Below, one piece after another: positions 21,963-33,827 of a stretch of 64,000 nt of DNA. The notes under the pieces are model-generated. The model did not search any database. It saw only the letters and a list, made by a program, of their open reading frames with translations, and was not told the DNA's origin. The DNA is from Apium graveolens (lineage: Eukaryota; Streptophyta; Magnoliopsida; Apiales; Apiaceae). The stretch lies in the NCBI RefSeq assembly GCF_009905375.1, contig NC_133649.1, positions 236,372,201 through 236,436,200 on the forward strand, written 5' to 3'. Position 1 is the first letter of the stretch. Every line of letters starts with the position of its first letter. The translations under genes and the position numbers were made by a program.

Positions 21963-22635
21963 TGTAATAACTCGAATTTTTGAGACCTTGTAAAATGTTT
22001 AAATGAATAGTAACCTTGACGGACGGGAAAAACTTTTGAGCCCACACTATGTAATACATGAGAAAATGAGTTTTGGAGTTGATATTACGATTATACGTAC
22101 AAAATGAGTGTATGTAAACACTATTAGTTTTCGAAGAAAACGAACTTTGAAAAATGACCGTATTTACGACTCATCGAGGATTACGGAAATCACAATATAA
22201 TTACGAGATTAAAACCCTACAAATTTTATTCAAGTAGGATAATTAAAAATATAAGGAAAGAATACGGAAGGAATTACGTCGCGAACCATTTACGAGTAAG
22301 TATTACGAAAACGTTTAAGCAACCGAGCGAATACGTAAACGATTAAATAAACGTAACACACTAACTAAACCATGGTAAGGAAGTAACCATGGTTACTTCA
22401 TCAAATTGTGAGCTAACCATAGGATGACCAAGCTAGCTAGCAAAATAGTGTGCTAAGGATGCTAAACCTTGTAGTTAGCTTGTAAGCTAGCAAGTTACAA
22501 AGATTTGTCCCTAAAATTTGTAACCAAGAATCAACCTAGAATGCTATACTAGGAGAATAAAATCAATTTCAAGATATCACCCCATCTTCCTAGAAGTTAC
22601 CTAGCAAATCAATCAAGCTAAGCAACCAAGAGGAG

Positions 22636-22643
22636 TATAAATA
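22636..22643 (+). promoter_or_regulatory. TATA box in the solo LTR
   Basis: TATAAATA followed by a C-rich run, about 670 bases from the LTR start, is a plausible U3 promoter element. No transcript evidence. Confidence 0.4.
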
Positions 22644-25340
22644 CCCCCCTTGATGCTCCATTCGGCCCTAATGCAAAAGAAGGAGAAATCAAATTCAAAA
22701 CTCCAAGTTCTAGCTCTTGTAAAATCATCTAATTAATTATCAAGCCTCCTAGAAATTAAACTAAGGTAAGAAAATTCTTTCATCTCTTTTTATCAAGGTT
22801 TGATGGGTGAAATAAATTCAAGAAACTCACTAGTGAATAGTGTGAATAGTAACCTCCCTTTGGTTTCTTGATTTCAATGGTGGTTTTAGGTTCTAAAAAT
22901 CATACCAAGCACTTCCAAGACTCCAGCATCCTCAAGAACACATCTCAAGCTTTCAATAAATGTAAAAATCTTTTGCCCAACTTTATTTAAGATTCATTTT
23001 TTAGATCCATTTAGTATGTGGTAGTAAAACTAGTGTAATGAGTGTTATTGATGAAATCTTGATGATTAAGTTAAGTAGATTTAAGGTTGGTTGTTATTGC
23101 CTCAAGAACATGATGTTCTTGAGAGGAGTTTGTGTTTTGATGATGATATGATGATTGTTGGTGGTTGTGTTAAGAGTTAGGGCGTAAACGAAACCCCGAT
23201 CGTAAACGTAACTCCGTTAAAACCAACGAATCGTAACTTTAAGTTTCTGCAGAAAATACCGAAGTTTTAAACTATAGTTTCTTGAAAAATAACCTTTTTT
23301 TAGGATAGAAAATGTTATAAGGATCATTTAGGCGCTTTAATCGCTTGATTCCGATTTACGGATCAAAAGTTATGACCGTTTTAGTAAAAGTCGACAAAAA
23401 CTGCTACGAATTACGAACTTTGAAAATATAAAGGATCGACTTAAAAGTGTCCATAAATCATGAAATTTTTACAGAGTGTAAAATATTGAGTTTCCTAAAT
23501 TCCATAAAAATTTCAAGTGAAAATAATGATTTCTCAATTTTATAAAAATGTCGGAGCCGAGACCACGCGAGTAGAAACCGTAAGAATCCATAAGCGGAGC
23601 CGACGGCGATAATAAGAATAAAGCCAAGATACTTAGGAAAATGAAGCGACAATAATGTGAATATGACTTAAAGGAATAATAAGGGTAGTATAAGATGAGA
23701 GGGTGCATAATAAGTAGCACATGAGTGCGAGTCACTGTAAATTAGAACGGGACCTAACGAAATGAAATGTGTTTATGGTTATAGATTTCCGAGCGGAACC
23801 TAGAGCATCCTCCACCTCGAGATACCCATGCAAGTTTACGAACCCAACTCCATTTTAATGTTGTGTTGTGAAAGGATTGTTTTACTATCATTGCATAAAT
23901 ACCATGCTTGCCATGATACGTAGTTGTTGAAATTTCGCATAATGTAGCGATGTTGTATGATAAAGTATATATCGTGAAATGTTATTTCGCTTTAAGCGTG
24001 ACGTATTATATAAGACCGAGAGTCGGTCGGAATTTAAGATAAAACCCGGAAATCATTTCCGGTGATATTATAGGACGGTTATAAGTCCATAGTAGTACGT
24101 TTTAAAGGGACTCAACGTCCACTTACGAAACATTAAAACACCTCGAACTTTTATTAAAACGATTTCCCAACGATCATATTCCCTCAACTATATTTTATTG
24201 TTCGAATAATAAATACTATATACTTATTCATTATTATGGGAGTAGTATACTCCAACGATTATTTATTTCAAACCCGATTAATCAATATAGATTATTAATT
24301 ATGGAGACACAAACTAGTTGAGAAATATTATTTTAAATATTCTTTCAGAGAGTAAACCCATTCGAGGTTTAATTATTTATCGATTATCATTTAATTATTT
24401 ATTATTTATTAAATGGTTTATTATTGATTTAAAAATCATAGATCCTGATTTAAAACATACTTTCTGATTTCAGAATATCATTCGAATAATTTCAGATCGT
24501 CGATGAATATTATCCCGACTTATTTAATATGTTGAATATAGTTTCAAGGAGAAACTTTTCCCCCTTATTAATTATCTGTTGACAACGGTCAACTCACATC
24601 CTTAGTACTTCCTTCGAAATTCTCGGAAGTACGTATATACATATATACACTTATATCTTAGAGAGATAAGCTGTTTCTATCAACAAGCAAAACGCTTGGG
24701 GAACTTCGATGTGGTTTGAGTTCTCGAGATTGATAGAATTCTTTTAAAGGACAAGGGAGGGATAGACTCTGGTACTATGTGTGCTAGATGGACTACCAAA
24801 GGTACCACAAGTGAAGTTACTCAGTGTACTCAGGAACTTGTCAAGTATGTGTATACCCGAAAATGGGACACATAGCCCTAATGGGGCAAGGGTGATAATC
24901 GGGTTACGAAGGTGTCGTCCTTCTACTAGTAGAAAAGGTTACTATTATCGTATTACGACTGATCATCGTATACGGTGGCTCCAACGAGTGTCCTAATTCT
25001 TCCAATTGGAATTGAGATGAAATACCGTAACCCAAGCCTAGGTGCTGGGATTACTATTAAGGTATTCACAGGATATTAAAATCCCTTAAAGAATTGTTTT
25101 CATAAGAAGGTGTGTATCACCAAGGAAAACTATTTTCGAATAAAACATAATTATCATATACAATGTTATCATACAGTCATTTTCATACTGTACATTATTA
25201 TGCTGGGCATTATAGCTCACACTTGTTTTCTTAAATTGACACAACACAACAGTGAATCAAGATGCCTGCCATGAGAACCACAGCCATGAAACGGGTAGGA
25301 AATGGCCAGCTGTTCCGTAGATTATTTGGTGCTGTACCAC

Positions 25341-26790
25341 TGTTAGGGCGAAAACACGCGCTAATATTCACGCAAGTATACGCGTTCACAAGTAATATAG
25401 AATACTTTCTAGTTCGTTCCCACAGAGACTCAGACTAATTATGTTCAATTAAACTCACTCACCAATGTATGATTACTTCTCAATGTTAAGACAATAACAC
25501 TTAGATTTAAGTAACTAATTATTAACTACAATTAACTACTAAAATTAACTACTTAATTAACACTTCGAATTAACAATATTAAAACACTCATTTGATCACA
25601 ACTTCATTACTACTTCCTTCAATAGTTATTGTTATTACCCTTAGCATGCAACAGTGATGATATTAATCGAATAACACGAAACGGATAAAAGCCAACTTTC
25701 ATTGTACTAATACCATTCTACCAAACATCCACAATTAAGATAGAAGTTGAATAGGCATCAATTATGTTGAGTCCCTATATGTCTACAGAAATTGACAACA
25801 TAATGATTTAAGAACAAGTTATTCCTTTTGATTACACAGGGCGAATAAAATGGTTAGAGTTACCCACTAATCATGCAGACTCGTACAAGAACCTATGCTA
25901 GCATGGCAAGTTCTAAATCCCGAGATCCACCGTCGCTTCACAAGAGATTAACACCCTATCTTATATGTTCGTGATGCACATAAGACGAATACGCACAACC
26001 AATACTAGATATCATACAATCATCACACACTAAGGTATTAAACAACTAACTAAAGAATTCCATAGTAAATCCGTTACGACCCCATGATCACGATTAGCCC
26101 ATGTTAGCACTTATCGTCATCATGGGTTCATATAAAAACATGATAAATAAACACAAAAGAATAATAACTAAACTAATTATATTAAACCAGAGTACGTCAC
26201 AAGAGTAATAGGTTCAAAGCAAAGAAAACTAGCATCCAACGTTACAACGAAATAAAGAATCACAAGAATATATGCTTCCTCTTCGTTGCGGTGTGCTAAA
26301 ACGGTCTTCTTCCTTATCTCCTTTGCTCCTCGATTAATACAACGATCCAACACACGTGAAACGTCTCTGAAATCTACTTATATAGGAGTCCCATAAAACT
26401 CAGATTACTCAGAAGTTGGAAGCCAAACATAAATAGGAGTCTAAAATAATAAATCTGATTTTTCGTCCCTGCACGGCCGCTCAGCATAGCTGAGCGGGCG
26501 CTCAGCTTCCTGCGTGGCCGCTCAGCATAGCTGAGCGGGCGCTCAGACCCCTACTGGAAAATGGTCTGTTTTTGCTCCGTTTCTTCGCTGTAATCTGCTC
26601 CTCTCTTCCCTCTTGCAATGCTAGACACATGCCAAGGCTTATTTTTGATGAATTCTCCCCCGAAATGCAACTAATACCCTGAAATGCACAAACACTAGAA
26701 AAACGCATCAAATACACAAAATAATTGATTTTAAGACACCAATTTAAGCTATTATAAGACGTTCTAAGTGGTATAAAATGCCACTTATCA
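25341..26790. mobile_element. Second solo LTR nested in the first
   Basis: Starts TGTTAGGGCGAAAACACG and ends AATGCCACTTATCA, with the direct repeat ACCAC at 25336-25340 and 26791-26795: TG...CA ends and a 5-bp target duplication. Length is 1,450 bp, without coding motifs. Family and orientation are not determined. Confidence 0.75.
26475..26546. repeat. GC-rich 31-bp direct repeat with internal hairpin
   Basis: GGCCGCTCAGCATAGCTGAG plus CGGGCGCTCAG occurs at 26475-26505 and 26516-26546 with a 10-base spacer. Each copy contains the perfect palindrome-type arm pair GCTCAG-CATAG-CTGAGC. It contrasts sharply with the AT-rich surroundings. Confidence 0.8.
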
Positions 26791-27163
26791 ACCACAGGTA
26801 ATCAGAATAAGCTGGATTAGTTTTCAGTTGTTTATAGTTCGGCTTATTTATAAGTATGACTTATGTAAGGTAAGAAACAAGAAACGTATATTTGGCCGGC
26901 GGACTAGCCTTACTTAAGGGTTACTCCCCGGTAAGATTAATTACTTTTGGGTTGTAATAAATATCACTTGATGGTTTACAATTACTCTAGTTATGATGGT
27001 TCGTTTCCAAGACAATAACCTGTAAGTGTGTATGTGTGTATGTGTGATAAGTGTGGGGTCGTGAAGCGTGAGTATTTATATATTGTAGTGTGACTTGTGT
27101 GGTTATAAGAGTTTAGATGGTGTGGCTTCCGAGACTCCTGACCCCAGTTTTTTGGGCGCCACA

Positions 27164-28652
27164 CTCATCTACCTCTCCTTTTTCCAGGAAGGATCCTGCC
27201 TCTCTTATTTTCTATTTTTTCTCTCAATCTATTCTCTCATCCTCACATGAAAGGATCAGATGCTGCTTGACCTATAGAAATAAGAGGTGGCTGAGAAGAG
27301 TTATCTGTGATCATATTATTAGGTGTGATCCATATAGGTCTAATCATACTCATTTCATCAAAAAAATGGGTATGCATTTCATACCTTGTGAGATTCTGAA
27401 GAAGTAGCTGATTAATTTAACATTAGTATGCAGCTGCATCTTTTATCAGTTTCAACTGTTCTCACAATGTCCTCAGTGATTCCGCCTTCATCACCATTTT
27501 GAAGTAATAGTTCTTGTGTGGCTGGAGATTCAAGAATTGCAGTATGGCTTTGACATCCAGGTTCTTGTGTACTCTACTCCATTGTCTGAATTCTGAGCTT
27601 CTGTTAACACATGTTTTTCAAGAGATTCTTCCTTGTCTGCTATACTATGTAAAGTATAGGTTCTTGTGTGCATAATCTAGGAAGTAAGAGTCTTTTGATA
27701 GTCTCATCTATATGTCCAAGAGTAATTACCTTTACTCTCTTTTAACTTTGCTGTTGTAGGAACCTTTGACAGCTTCCCTTAACAAATCTTCCTTAAGGTT
27801 GACATAACAAGGTTGATGAGCTATTGTGAAGACCATTATCAGATGAAGTTCTGGTCATTTCTTTGGAGATGACTCAGAATAGCTTGTAGCAGTTCTGATT
27901 TAGTAAGCATAAGTATCCTCTTCATGAATTCTGAAAGTTTTAAATAAGCATGAGGATCTTGGCTTATTACATCCTTCTTTTCTCAAACAACAAAACAAAT
28001 GAAGAACATTTTGTGAGGTTTATGTCCTTTTGTAAAACAGGTTCCTTTTGAGAGTTACCTGAGTGGGATTGTGTTTGAGTTTGTGTTTGTGTTGTTGTGC
28101 CTGGGTGAACTGTAGTTTGGTTGTGAAAGATGTATTAATTGCAATTTAGCACAAATGCCTGTTGAGTGATCCATAGATCTCAGAAATCTTGTATTTAACA
28201 AGTTTCTTACAATTATTTTAGGCAAATTCAGAGAATTTTGCAAAAAATTGATTTTCAAAGATGTTGACATACAAAAGTTAAGAGATTTAAAACATAAATC
28301 AAAAGTGATTTTGTGTAATATTCTACTTTACTTATCCATTGATATGTGTGATACATCAGATGAAATCAAATGTGTTATCTCTGCTTCGAGTGATTAGTCT
28401 GAGTTCCCCGTTGTTGTCTTGAAGAAATTGTGTTTGCCATGTACTTCATTGAACATATGTAACTTTATGATGTTTTTAGTTGCATACAGTATTACAGAAA
28501 ATATGATACTCAGATGAATTGTAAACACATAGCAGACAAGACACAAACAGCTTTAAAATAGAGAAGGTGAAATATTTTCATTAATATTGAAACAGAGTAT
28601 AGGAAGATTTAGATTTTAACAATTTAAACCCTAATCCTAACTACTCTAGTCT
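27164..28652 (-). pseudogene. Copia B extra-ORF relic
   Basis: The minus strand from about 27410 to 27166 aligns with copia A' 19330-19500 (shared ATTGAGAGAAAAA and AGAGAGGC-GGATCCTTC phrases), so this is the broken extra-ORF region of B. No long open frame survives. Repeated GGTTCTTGTGTG phrases (near 27513, 27569 and 27658) indicate a low-complexity, repeat-bearing coding stretch. Confidence 0.5.
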
Positions 28653-29006
28653 CTACCTCTTCTCAGCTTCAATCCTCCTTGCCCTTTGTTGGTACGCTTT
28701 GGACATGGAGTAAGCAAGAGAAATGATTCTCTCTTGCAGCTCCAGAGCAGCAAGGCGTTCCTGCTCAACCACCAAAGCACGTCTCTCTTGCTCCAGAGAG
28801 ACTTCTCCCTCGAAAAATAGAAAGTTTATCTGATCATCCCAAGAGAGTTCTTCAAAAACTTCAAGGGGAACATCAAAAGGTTTGCAAATGATCCCTTTGA
28901 TGCGGACTCGAAGCCCAAAAGGGTCATAATTGACCTTATTATCAGCCAAATGAAGGGTTGGAAGATAAACACCATTGTTGAGCGTGTAGAATACATGAGC
29001 GGTCAT
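28653..29006 (-). CDS. Copia B small ORF downstream of pol (117 aa)
   Basis: An intact open frame starts M-T-A-H-V-F-Y and ends in a Glu/Arg/Lys-rich coiled coil (L-E-Q-E-R-R-A-L-V-V-E-Q-E-R-L) with tail R-R-I-E-A-E-K-R. The N-terminal half is hydrophobic-aromatic with Y-D-P-F, C-K-P-F and W-D-D-Q-I-N-F-L-F-F. The frame is open upstream to 29165, but the ATG at 29006 is preferred: it lies 91 bases after a TATAAAA box and a pyrimidine-rich leader. Position, after pol and a motif-rich spacer, equals that of the extra ORF of copia F, but the proteins do not look alike. Function unknown. Its intact state contrasts with the damaged pol around it. Confidence 0.6.
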   Translation of the reverse strand: MTAHVFYTLNNGVYLPTLHLADNKVNYDPFGLRVRIKGIICKPFDVPLEVFEELSWDDQINFLFFEGEVSLEQERRALVVEQERLAALELQERIISLAYSMSKAYQQRARRIEAEKR

Positions 29007-29096
29007 GGATAGATTTGAACAAGATGAAGGTTTGGAGTTAGGATGTTTGTTGAGAAAAAGAAATAGTGATGAATAATGAAGAGAGAAGGATTTGAA

Positions 29097-29103
29097 TTTT
29101 ATA
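29097..29103 (-). promoter_or_regulatory. TATA box upstream of the copia B small ORF
   Basis: Minus-strand TATAAAA, 91 bases before the ATG at 29006, followed by a CT-rich leader. The motif cluster 29650-30215 lies further upstream. The arrangement repeats that of copia F at 41456-41884. Confidence 0.5.
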
Positions 29104-29649
29104 GAGGGAGAAAAGAAGCCAAAGAGACACTTGAGTTGCCCGGTGAATAAGTGTTTTAACCACACACACTACATGAATCTAGGCAGTTAAAAAGTGACTT
29201 AACTTTCTAACTTAATTATTCCCCATGCAAGTACTAAAAAAAACTTACATAAAAGGTTTAACTATTCTCCATGCAAGTACTCAAGAACACTAATTAAATT
29301 AAATACTCCGTACTGAGAAATATTTATTTTGAATAAATTCAAAAACACATAATAAGCACTTAGTCAAATAAAGTCAACTATTATCAGTATTCTAAAAACA
29401 TCACATATAATATACTAGTCTACGTACATTAGACTCACACATTCCACATTTGATCAAAAAAATGCACATAAGCAAGTAAATGTGTCAATAAGTTTGAGTA
29501 ATTATAGACAAAGTATGTAAAAAGTATTTCGCTGAACATAATTAATGAATTAAATTATTCCAGCTTTTCATACTTTTTGCTTCTTTTGATCTGTTATTTA
29601 TTAACTTAATATATTTAGGATATGAATTAATAAATATACAGTTTACTTA

Positions 29650-30215
29650 GAGTTTTTAAAAAATTCCAAGTTAAAATATGTATCGAGAAGTCTAGGTATT
29701 TATAGAAAAAGTAAATGACTTGTCGAGAACTCAAAAATAGACGTGTGGAGTTTGTCCATCGAGAAGTCATTTTAAGAAATGAAGTATATTTCGAGAAGTC
29801 ATTTTAAATTACTCTTTTAGAGAACTCAAAATTGACTTATTGAGATGTCAAATAAATACCCAGTTTATCCAAAAAGTGGACTGAATTAATTCCAACTTTT
29901 ATTTGAACAAATTCAAAAATAAAAATTAGAATAAATTTTCCAAGGGTATTTTACCAAAATAATTTATTGATTTAAATTATCTCAGTTCTGAGTTATTGAT
30001 AAGTCAACAATTGTACTTGTAGAGAACTCTGCGAACTATCAGTACTAGAGAACTCTTCAAGGACTTATCGATAGGTCATTGTTAAGCCTATCGAGGAGTC
30101 ACTCGAGAAGTCAGTAAATTGACTTATCGAGGACTCACTCGAGAAGTACTAAAATGACTTGTCGAGAAGTCAATTTTGACTTATCGAGAACTCAGTTCTC
30201 TATATACTTTAGGTT
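29650..30215 (-). repeat. Motif cluster (TCGAGAAGTC / GACTTATCGA) in the pol to ORF spacer of copia B
   Basis: At least a dozen copies of TCGAGAAGTC, GACTTATCGA and GAGAACTC variants occur in both orientations, densest at 30060-30205. The same vocabulary forms the array of LTR A and the B LTR. The spacer is otherwise noncoding. Confidence 0.75.
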
Positions 30216-30443
30216 TCTGAAATTCTGTCTTCTGTTAATTTTATATATTAAGGATGTAAATTAACAACTGAGTAGTTTACTTAGAATTTGAAAAATTTCA
30301 AGTTGAATTTGAATTTGAAAAACAAATATGCAGAGATTTTTGAAATATTTATAATTCATATTTCAGTTAATTTCCAATTAAATCAAATTAATTTTTATTT
30401 ACTGGAGATTAATCTGCTGCAAAATATTAGCTAAATTCTTGCC

Positions 30444-32027
30444 TTAGGATGAAGAATTAAGCATTCCAATTTCACCTACAAGTCTAGTAAAAGTTGCTTT
30501 ATCCAAAGGTTTAGTAAAAATGTCAGCCAATTGTTTTTCTGTTGGTACAAAAATTAGCTCAATGGTACCATTAGTAGCATGTTCTCTAATAAAATGGTAC
30601 CTTACATAAATGTGCTTTGTCCTAGAATGATTAACTTGATTAGCTACTATATATATAGCACTAGTATTGTCACACATAATAGGAATTTTGTGTAACACTA
30701 GGATATAATCCATTAGCTGATATCAAATCCAAAGCACTTGAGCACAACAGCTTCCTGCAGCTATGTATTCGCTATAGAAGTTGATACAGATAGCTATTTC
30801 TTGCTATACTAGGATACAAGTCTTTGTCCAAGAAATTGACAGCTTCCACTGGTACTCTTTCTGTCAACCCTGCATCCAGCAAAATCTGCATCTGTGTAAC
30901 CAACAGCTTCAAAACCAGTTCACTTAGGATACTATAATCCCAAATTTGGAGTTCCCTTCAAGTATATGAAAATCCTCTTTACAGCCATCAAATGTGATTC
31001 ATTTGGATTGGCTTGAAATCTTACACATAAACATGTTGTAAACATAATGTCTGGTCTACTTGTTGTTAAGTAAAGCAGTGATCCAATCATCCCTCTATAG
31101 CTTGAGATATCTACAATTTTGCCCTTTTTATCTTCATCCAACTTTGTTGTAGCAGACATAGATGTAGATGCAGGTGAACAATCAACCATACCAAACTTCT
31201 TCAATAGATCCTTGACATACTTAGTTTGGCTGATGAAGATACCATCACTTCTTTGACTAACTTGAAGTCCAAGAAAGTAACTTAGTTCCTCCATCATACT
31301 CATTTCATATATTCACTTTGCATAAGCTTGGAGAATCTTTGGCAAAGCTTTTCATTAGTAGAGCCAAAGATGATATCATCCACATAAATCTGAACTAGGA
31401 TCATATCATCACCATATTTCTTGAAGAAGAGAGTCTTGTCTATGGTACCTCTAGTAAAACCATGCTTCAGTAGGAAATATGACAGGGTGTCATACCAAGC
31501 TCTAGGTGCCTGTTTTAGTCCATATAGAGCCTTGAGTAACTTGTACATAAAATTTGGAAATTATGGATCTTCAAAGCCAGTGGCTGTTGCATATAAACTT
31601 CTTCTTCTAGCTCACCATTCAGAAAAGCACTCTTGACATCTATTTGATACACTTTAAAATTCGAATGTGCATCAATTGCTAGGAAAATTCTTATTGCTTC
31701 AAGTCTTGCAACTGGAGCAAAAGTTTCATCATAATCAATTCCTTCTTCTTGTGAGTAGCCTTTTGCAACCAAACTTGCTTTGTTCCTGGTAACTACACCA
31801 TTTTCATCCATCTTGTTCCTGAACACCCATTTTGTTCCAATAATGCTTTTATTTTTTGGTGTAGGAACTAACTTCCAAACTTTGCTTCTTTCAAACTGAT
31901 TCAGCTCTTCCTGCATAGCAGATATCCAGTCAGGATCCAGTAGAGCTTCATCAATTTTCTTAGGTTCTGCTTGAGACATAAAACATGCATGTAGGAACTC
32001 ATTAGCAGTTGAACTTCTAGTCATCAC
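30444..32027 (-). pseudogene. pol: Copia B reverse transcriptase and RNase H
   Basis: Read from 32027 down: the [11 protein letters not shown] linker, [26 protein letters not shown], then (31548) [13 protein letters not shown], the catalytic [16 protein letters not shown], and (30713) RNase H C-D-N-T-S-A-I and L-A-D-I-F-T-K-P-L. Frame changes near 31530, 31305 and 30930-30720 break it. RT copies genomic RNA to cDNA; RNase H degrades the RNA strand. Divergence from F shows a separate family of the same lineage. Confidence 0.9.
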
Positions 32028-33066
32028 ACCAGCAGTAGGATCACCAATAATTGCTTCTCTAGTGTGACTTCTATCCCACTTCCTTGTATGCGTTTGTTGA
32101 CTTGTGCCTTCATTATTTTCTTCATTGTTGCTATGACTACTGGATCCTTCTTCTCTTTCCCCCCTGAGTTTGTGCTCTCAAATTCAGGTGTTTGAGATAA
32201 GTTTCCATTTCCATAATTTTCCTGCTGAGTAGTCTCTTCATTTAATGTCTGTTGAGCATCAACTTTATCTTCCCCATCAGAATCACTATAAATGTTGAGG
32301 TTTTCAAATACTAGGGTTTCAGCTTCATTATCATCAAGGCATTCCAAGTTTGGACACTTGTCATCATCAAAGGTCACATCTGTGCTCTCCATAATCTTCT
32401 TTTGATTAATCACATAAACTTTGTAGGCTGTTCTTTCCAGTGAATATCCCATAAAAATTGCTTCAAAAACCTTTGAGTCAAATTTTCCACATATTCAGAG
32501 TTGTCTTTCAAAATGTAACACTTTCTTCCAAACACATGAAGATGTTTACAGTAGGCTTTTTTAGACATGATTGAGTAAGGTGACTTGCCATGTGCCTTGT
32601 TAATGAGATATCTGTTCTGAGTATAACATGCAATGTTAACAGCCTCTTCCCAGAAATTTGTTGGCAACTTGGCATCTTGCAACATTGTCCTGGCAGCTTC
32701 AACCAATGTTCTGTTTTTTCTCTCAACTACTCCATTTTGTTGAGGTGTTCTGGCATCTGAGAATTCTTGAACAATGCCTTTGCCTTTGCGGAAATCATTC
32801 AATGTAGCATTTCTGAATTCTGTTCCATTGTCACTTCTCAATATTTTCACATAATTGTAATCTTCAGCCTGTTTTTCTATCTTCCTGATGTGCTCAATTA
32901 TGATGTGTGGAGTTTCATCTTTAGAGTACATGAACTCTACCCAAGTGTATCTTAAGAAATCAACCACCATCACAAGTGCATATTTGTTCCTTGAAATTGA
33001 TAAGACATTCACTGGCCCAAATAAGTTTATGTGAATAAGTTGTAATGGTGCACTTATAGAATTCAC
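32024..33066 (-). pseudogene. pol: Copia B integrase and integrase-RT linker
   Basis: The core has R-S-D-N-G-T-E-F and Q-Q-N-G-V-V-E-R-K-N-R-T, the second and third catalytic acidic positions. The first position reads H-I-N-L-F-G-P-V instead of the usual H-x-D-L-F-G-P, so the leading Asp is replaced by Asn; this alone should abolish strand transfer. A frameshift occurs near 32440-32500, after which the acidic linker (32452-32024) continues. The zinc-binding N-terminus is partly in the next upstream piece. Confidence 0.85.
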
Positions 33067-33178
33067 AGTTTTTGACTTGTGACTAGATCTTTTTTCATTT
33101 TTCCTTTCTGACAGGCTTCACAAACTTCAACTTGAGCAAATTCCATTTTAGGCATGTCTCTTACTAACTCTTTTTTGA

Positions 33179-33649
33179 CTAAGGTGTTAATTCCTTGAAA
33201 TTCAAGTTAGACAGCTTCTTATGCCATAGCTTGCTTTGTTCTTCTGATGCCTTGGTGTAGAAGCAACAAATACCATCCTTATTTGTTGAGTCCAAGTCTA
33301 CATCAAACAAGCTTCCTTTCCTTGCTCCTTTCAGAGCAACTTCACCAGTTTTCTTGCTGATAAAAGTGCATTCTTCTTTGTTGAATAAAACTTCAAAGCC
33401 TTTGTCTGCAAATTGGCTAACACTGAGAAGATTCACTTCAAGACCAGCTACTAGTGCTACATCATCAATGACAATATTTTTAGAAACAATCTTGCCATAT
33501 CCCAATATGAATCCTTTGATGTTATCTCCAAAGGTCACCAATGGGCCAACTTTCTCCTCAAACTGTGATAGCAGGGCCTTATCACCTGTCATATGTCTAG
33601 AACATCCACTGTCAATAATCCATATGACTTTATTCACTTTGCCCTGCAC
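33179..33649 (-). pseudogene. pol: Copia B protease and GAG-pre-integrase region
   Basis: Carries W-I-I-D-S-G-C-S-R-H-M-T-G (aspartic protease D-S-G), V-N-L-L-S-V-S-Q, and L-W-H-K-K-L-S-N-L-N at the end, the first half of the integrase zinc site. The frame stops at 33179 and is separated from the integrase core by stops around 33070-33180. Confidence 0.85.
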
Positions 33650-33827
33650 ACAATGAGATTCAGGTGTGTTTAGTGACCCAAGCAGTGTTGGGTAATTTCT
33701 TCTTGTTAACTGATTTAGCAGAAGTAGAGTGAGTTATTTAAGATAAAATAGAGTTCAAATATTGTTGTGCATTTTCCCTATCTAATGTAGACCCAATTTT
33801 TGTTTCTTTAAGGTCTACTTTCAGTTT

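Larger units (their letters stand above)
21963..27163 (+). mobile_element. Solo chromovirus-type LTR inserted in copia B
   Basis: Starts TGTAATAACTCGAATTTT and ends TTTTTTGGGCGCCACA; flanked by the direct repeat CTCAT at 21958-21962 and 27164-27168. Sequences on both sides join into one copia region when it is removed. About 3.75 kb remains after discounting the nested 25341-26790 insertion. Near its start it shares spaced phrases with LTR E (GAATAGT, AAAACTTTT, CCACACTATG, GTGTATGTAAA). No pol motif is present, so it is a single LTR left by recombination. ORFs inside are not protein-like. Confidence 0.75.

Noticed and set aside
24781..24996. ORFs inside the solo LTR (24781-24996, 23458-23735 and 26502-26795)
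   Set aside because: They lie inside LTR sequence, lack motifs, and the last overlaps the GC-rich hairpin repeat.
21963..27163. Full-length element rather than solo LTR
   Set aside because: No second copy of the TGTAATAACTCG start, no PBS, no polypurine tract and no pol motif inside; the length without the nested LTR fits a single chromovirus-type LTR.
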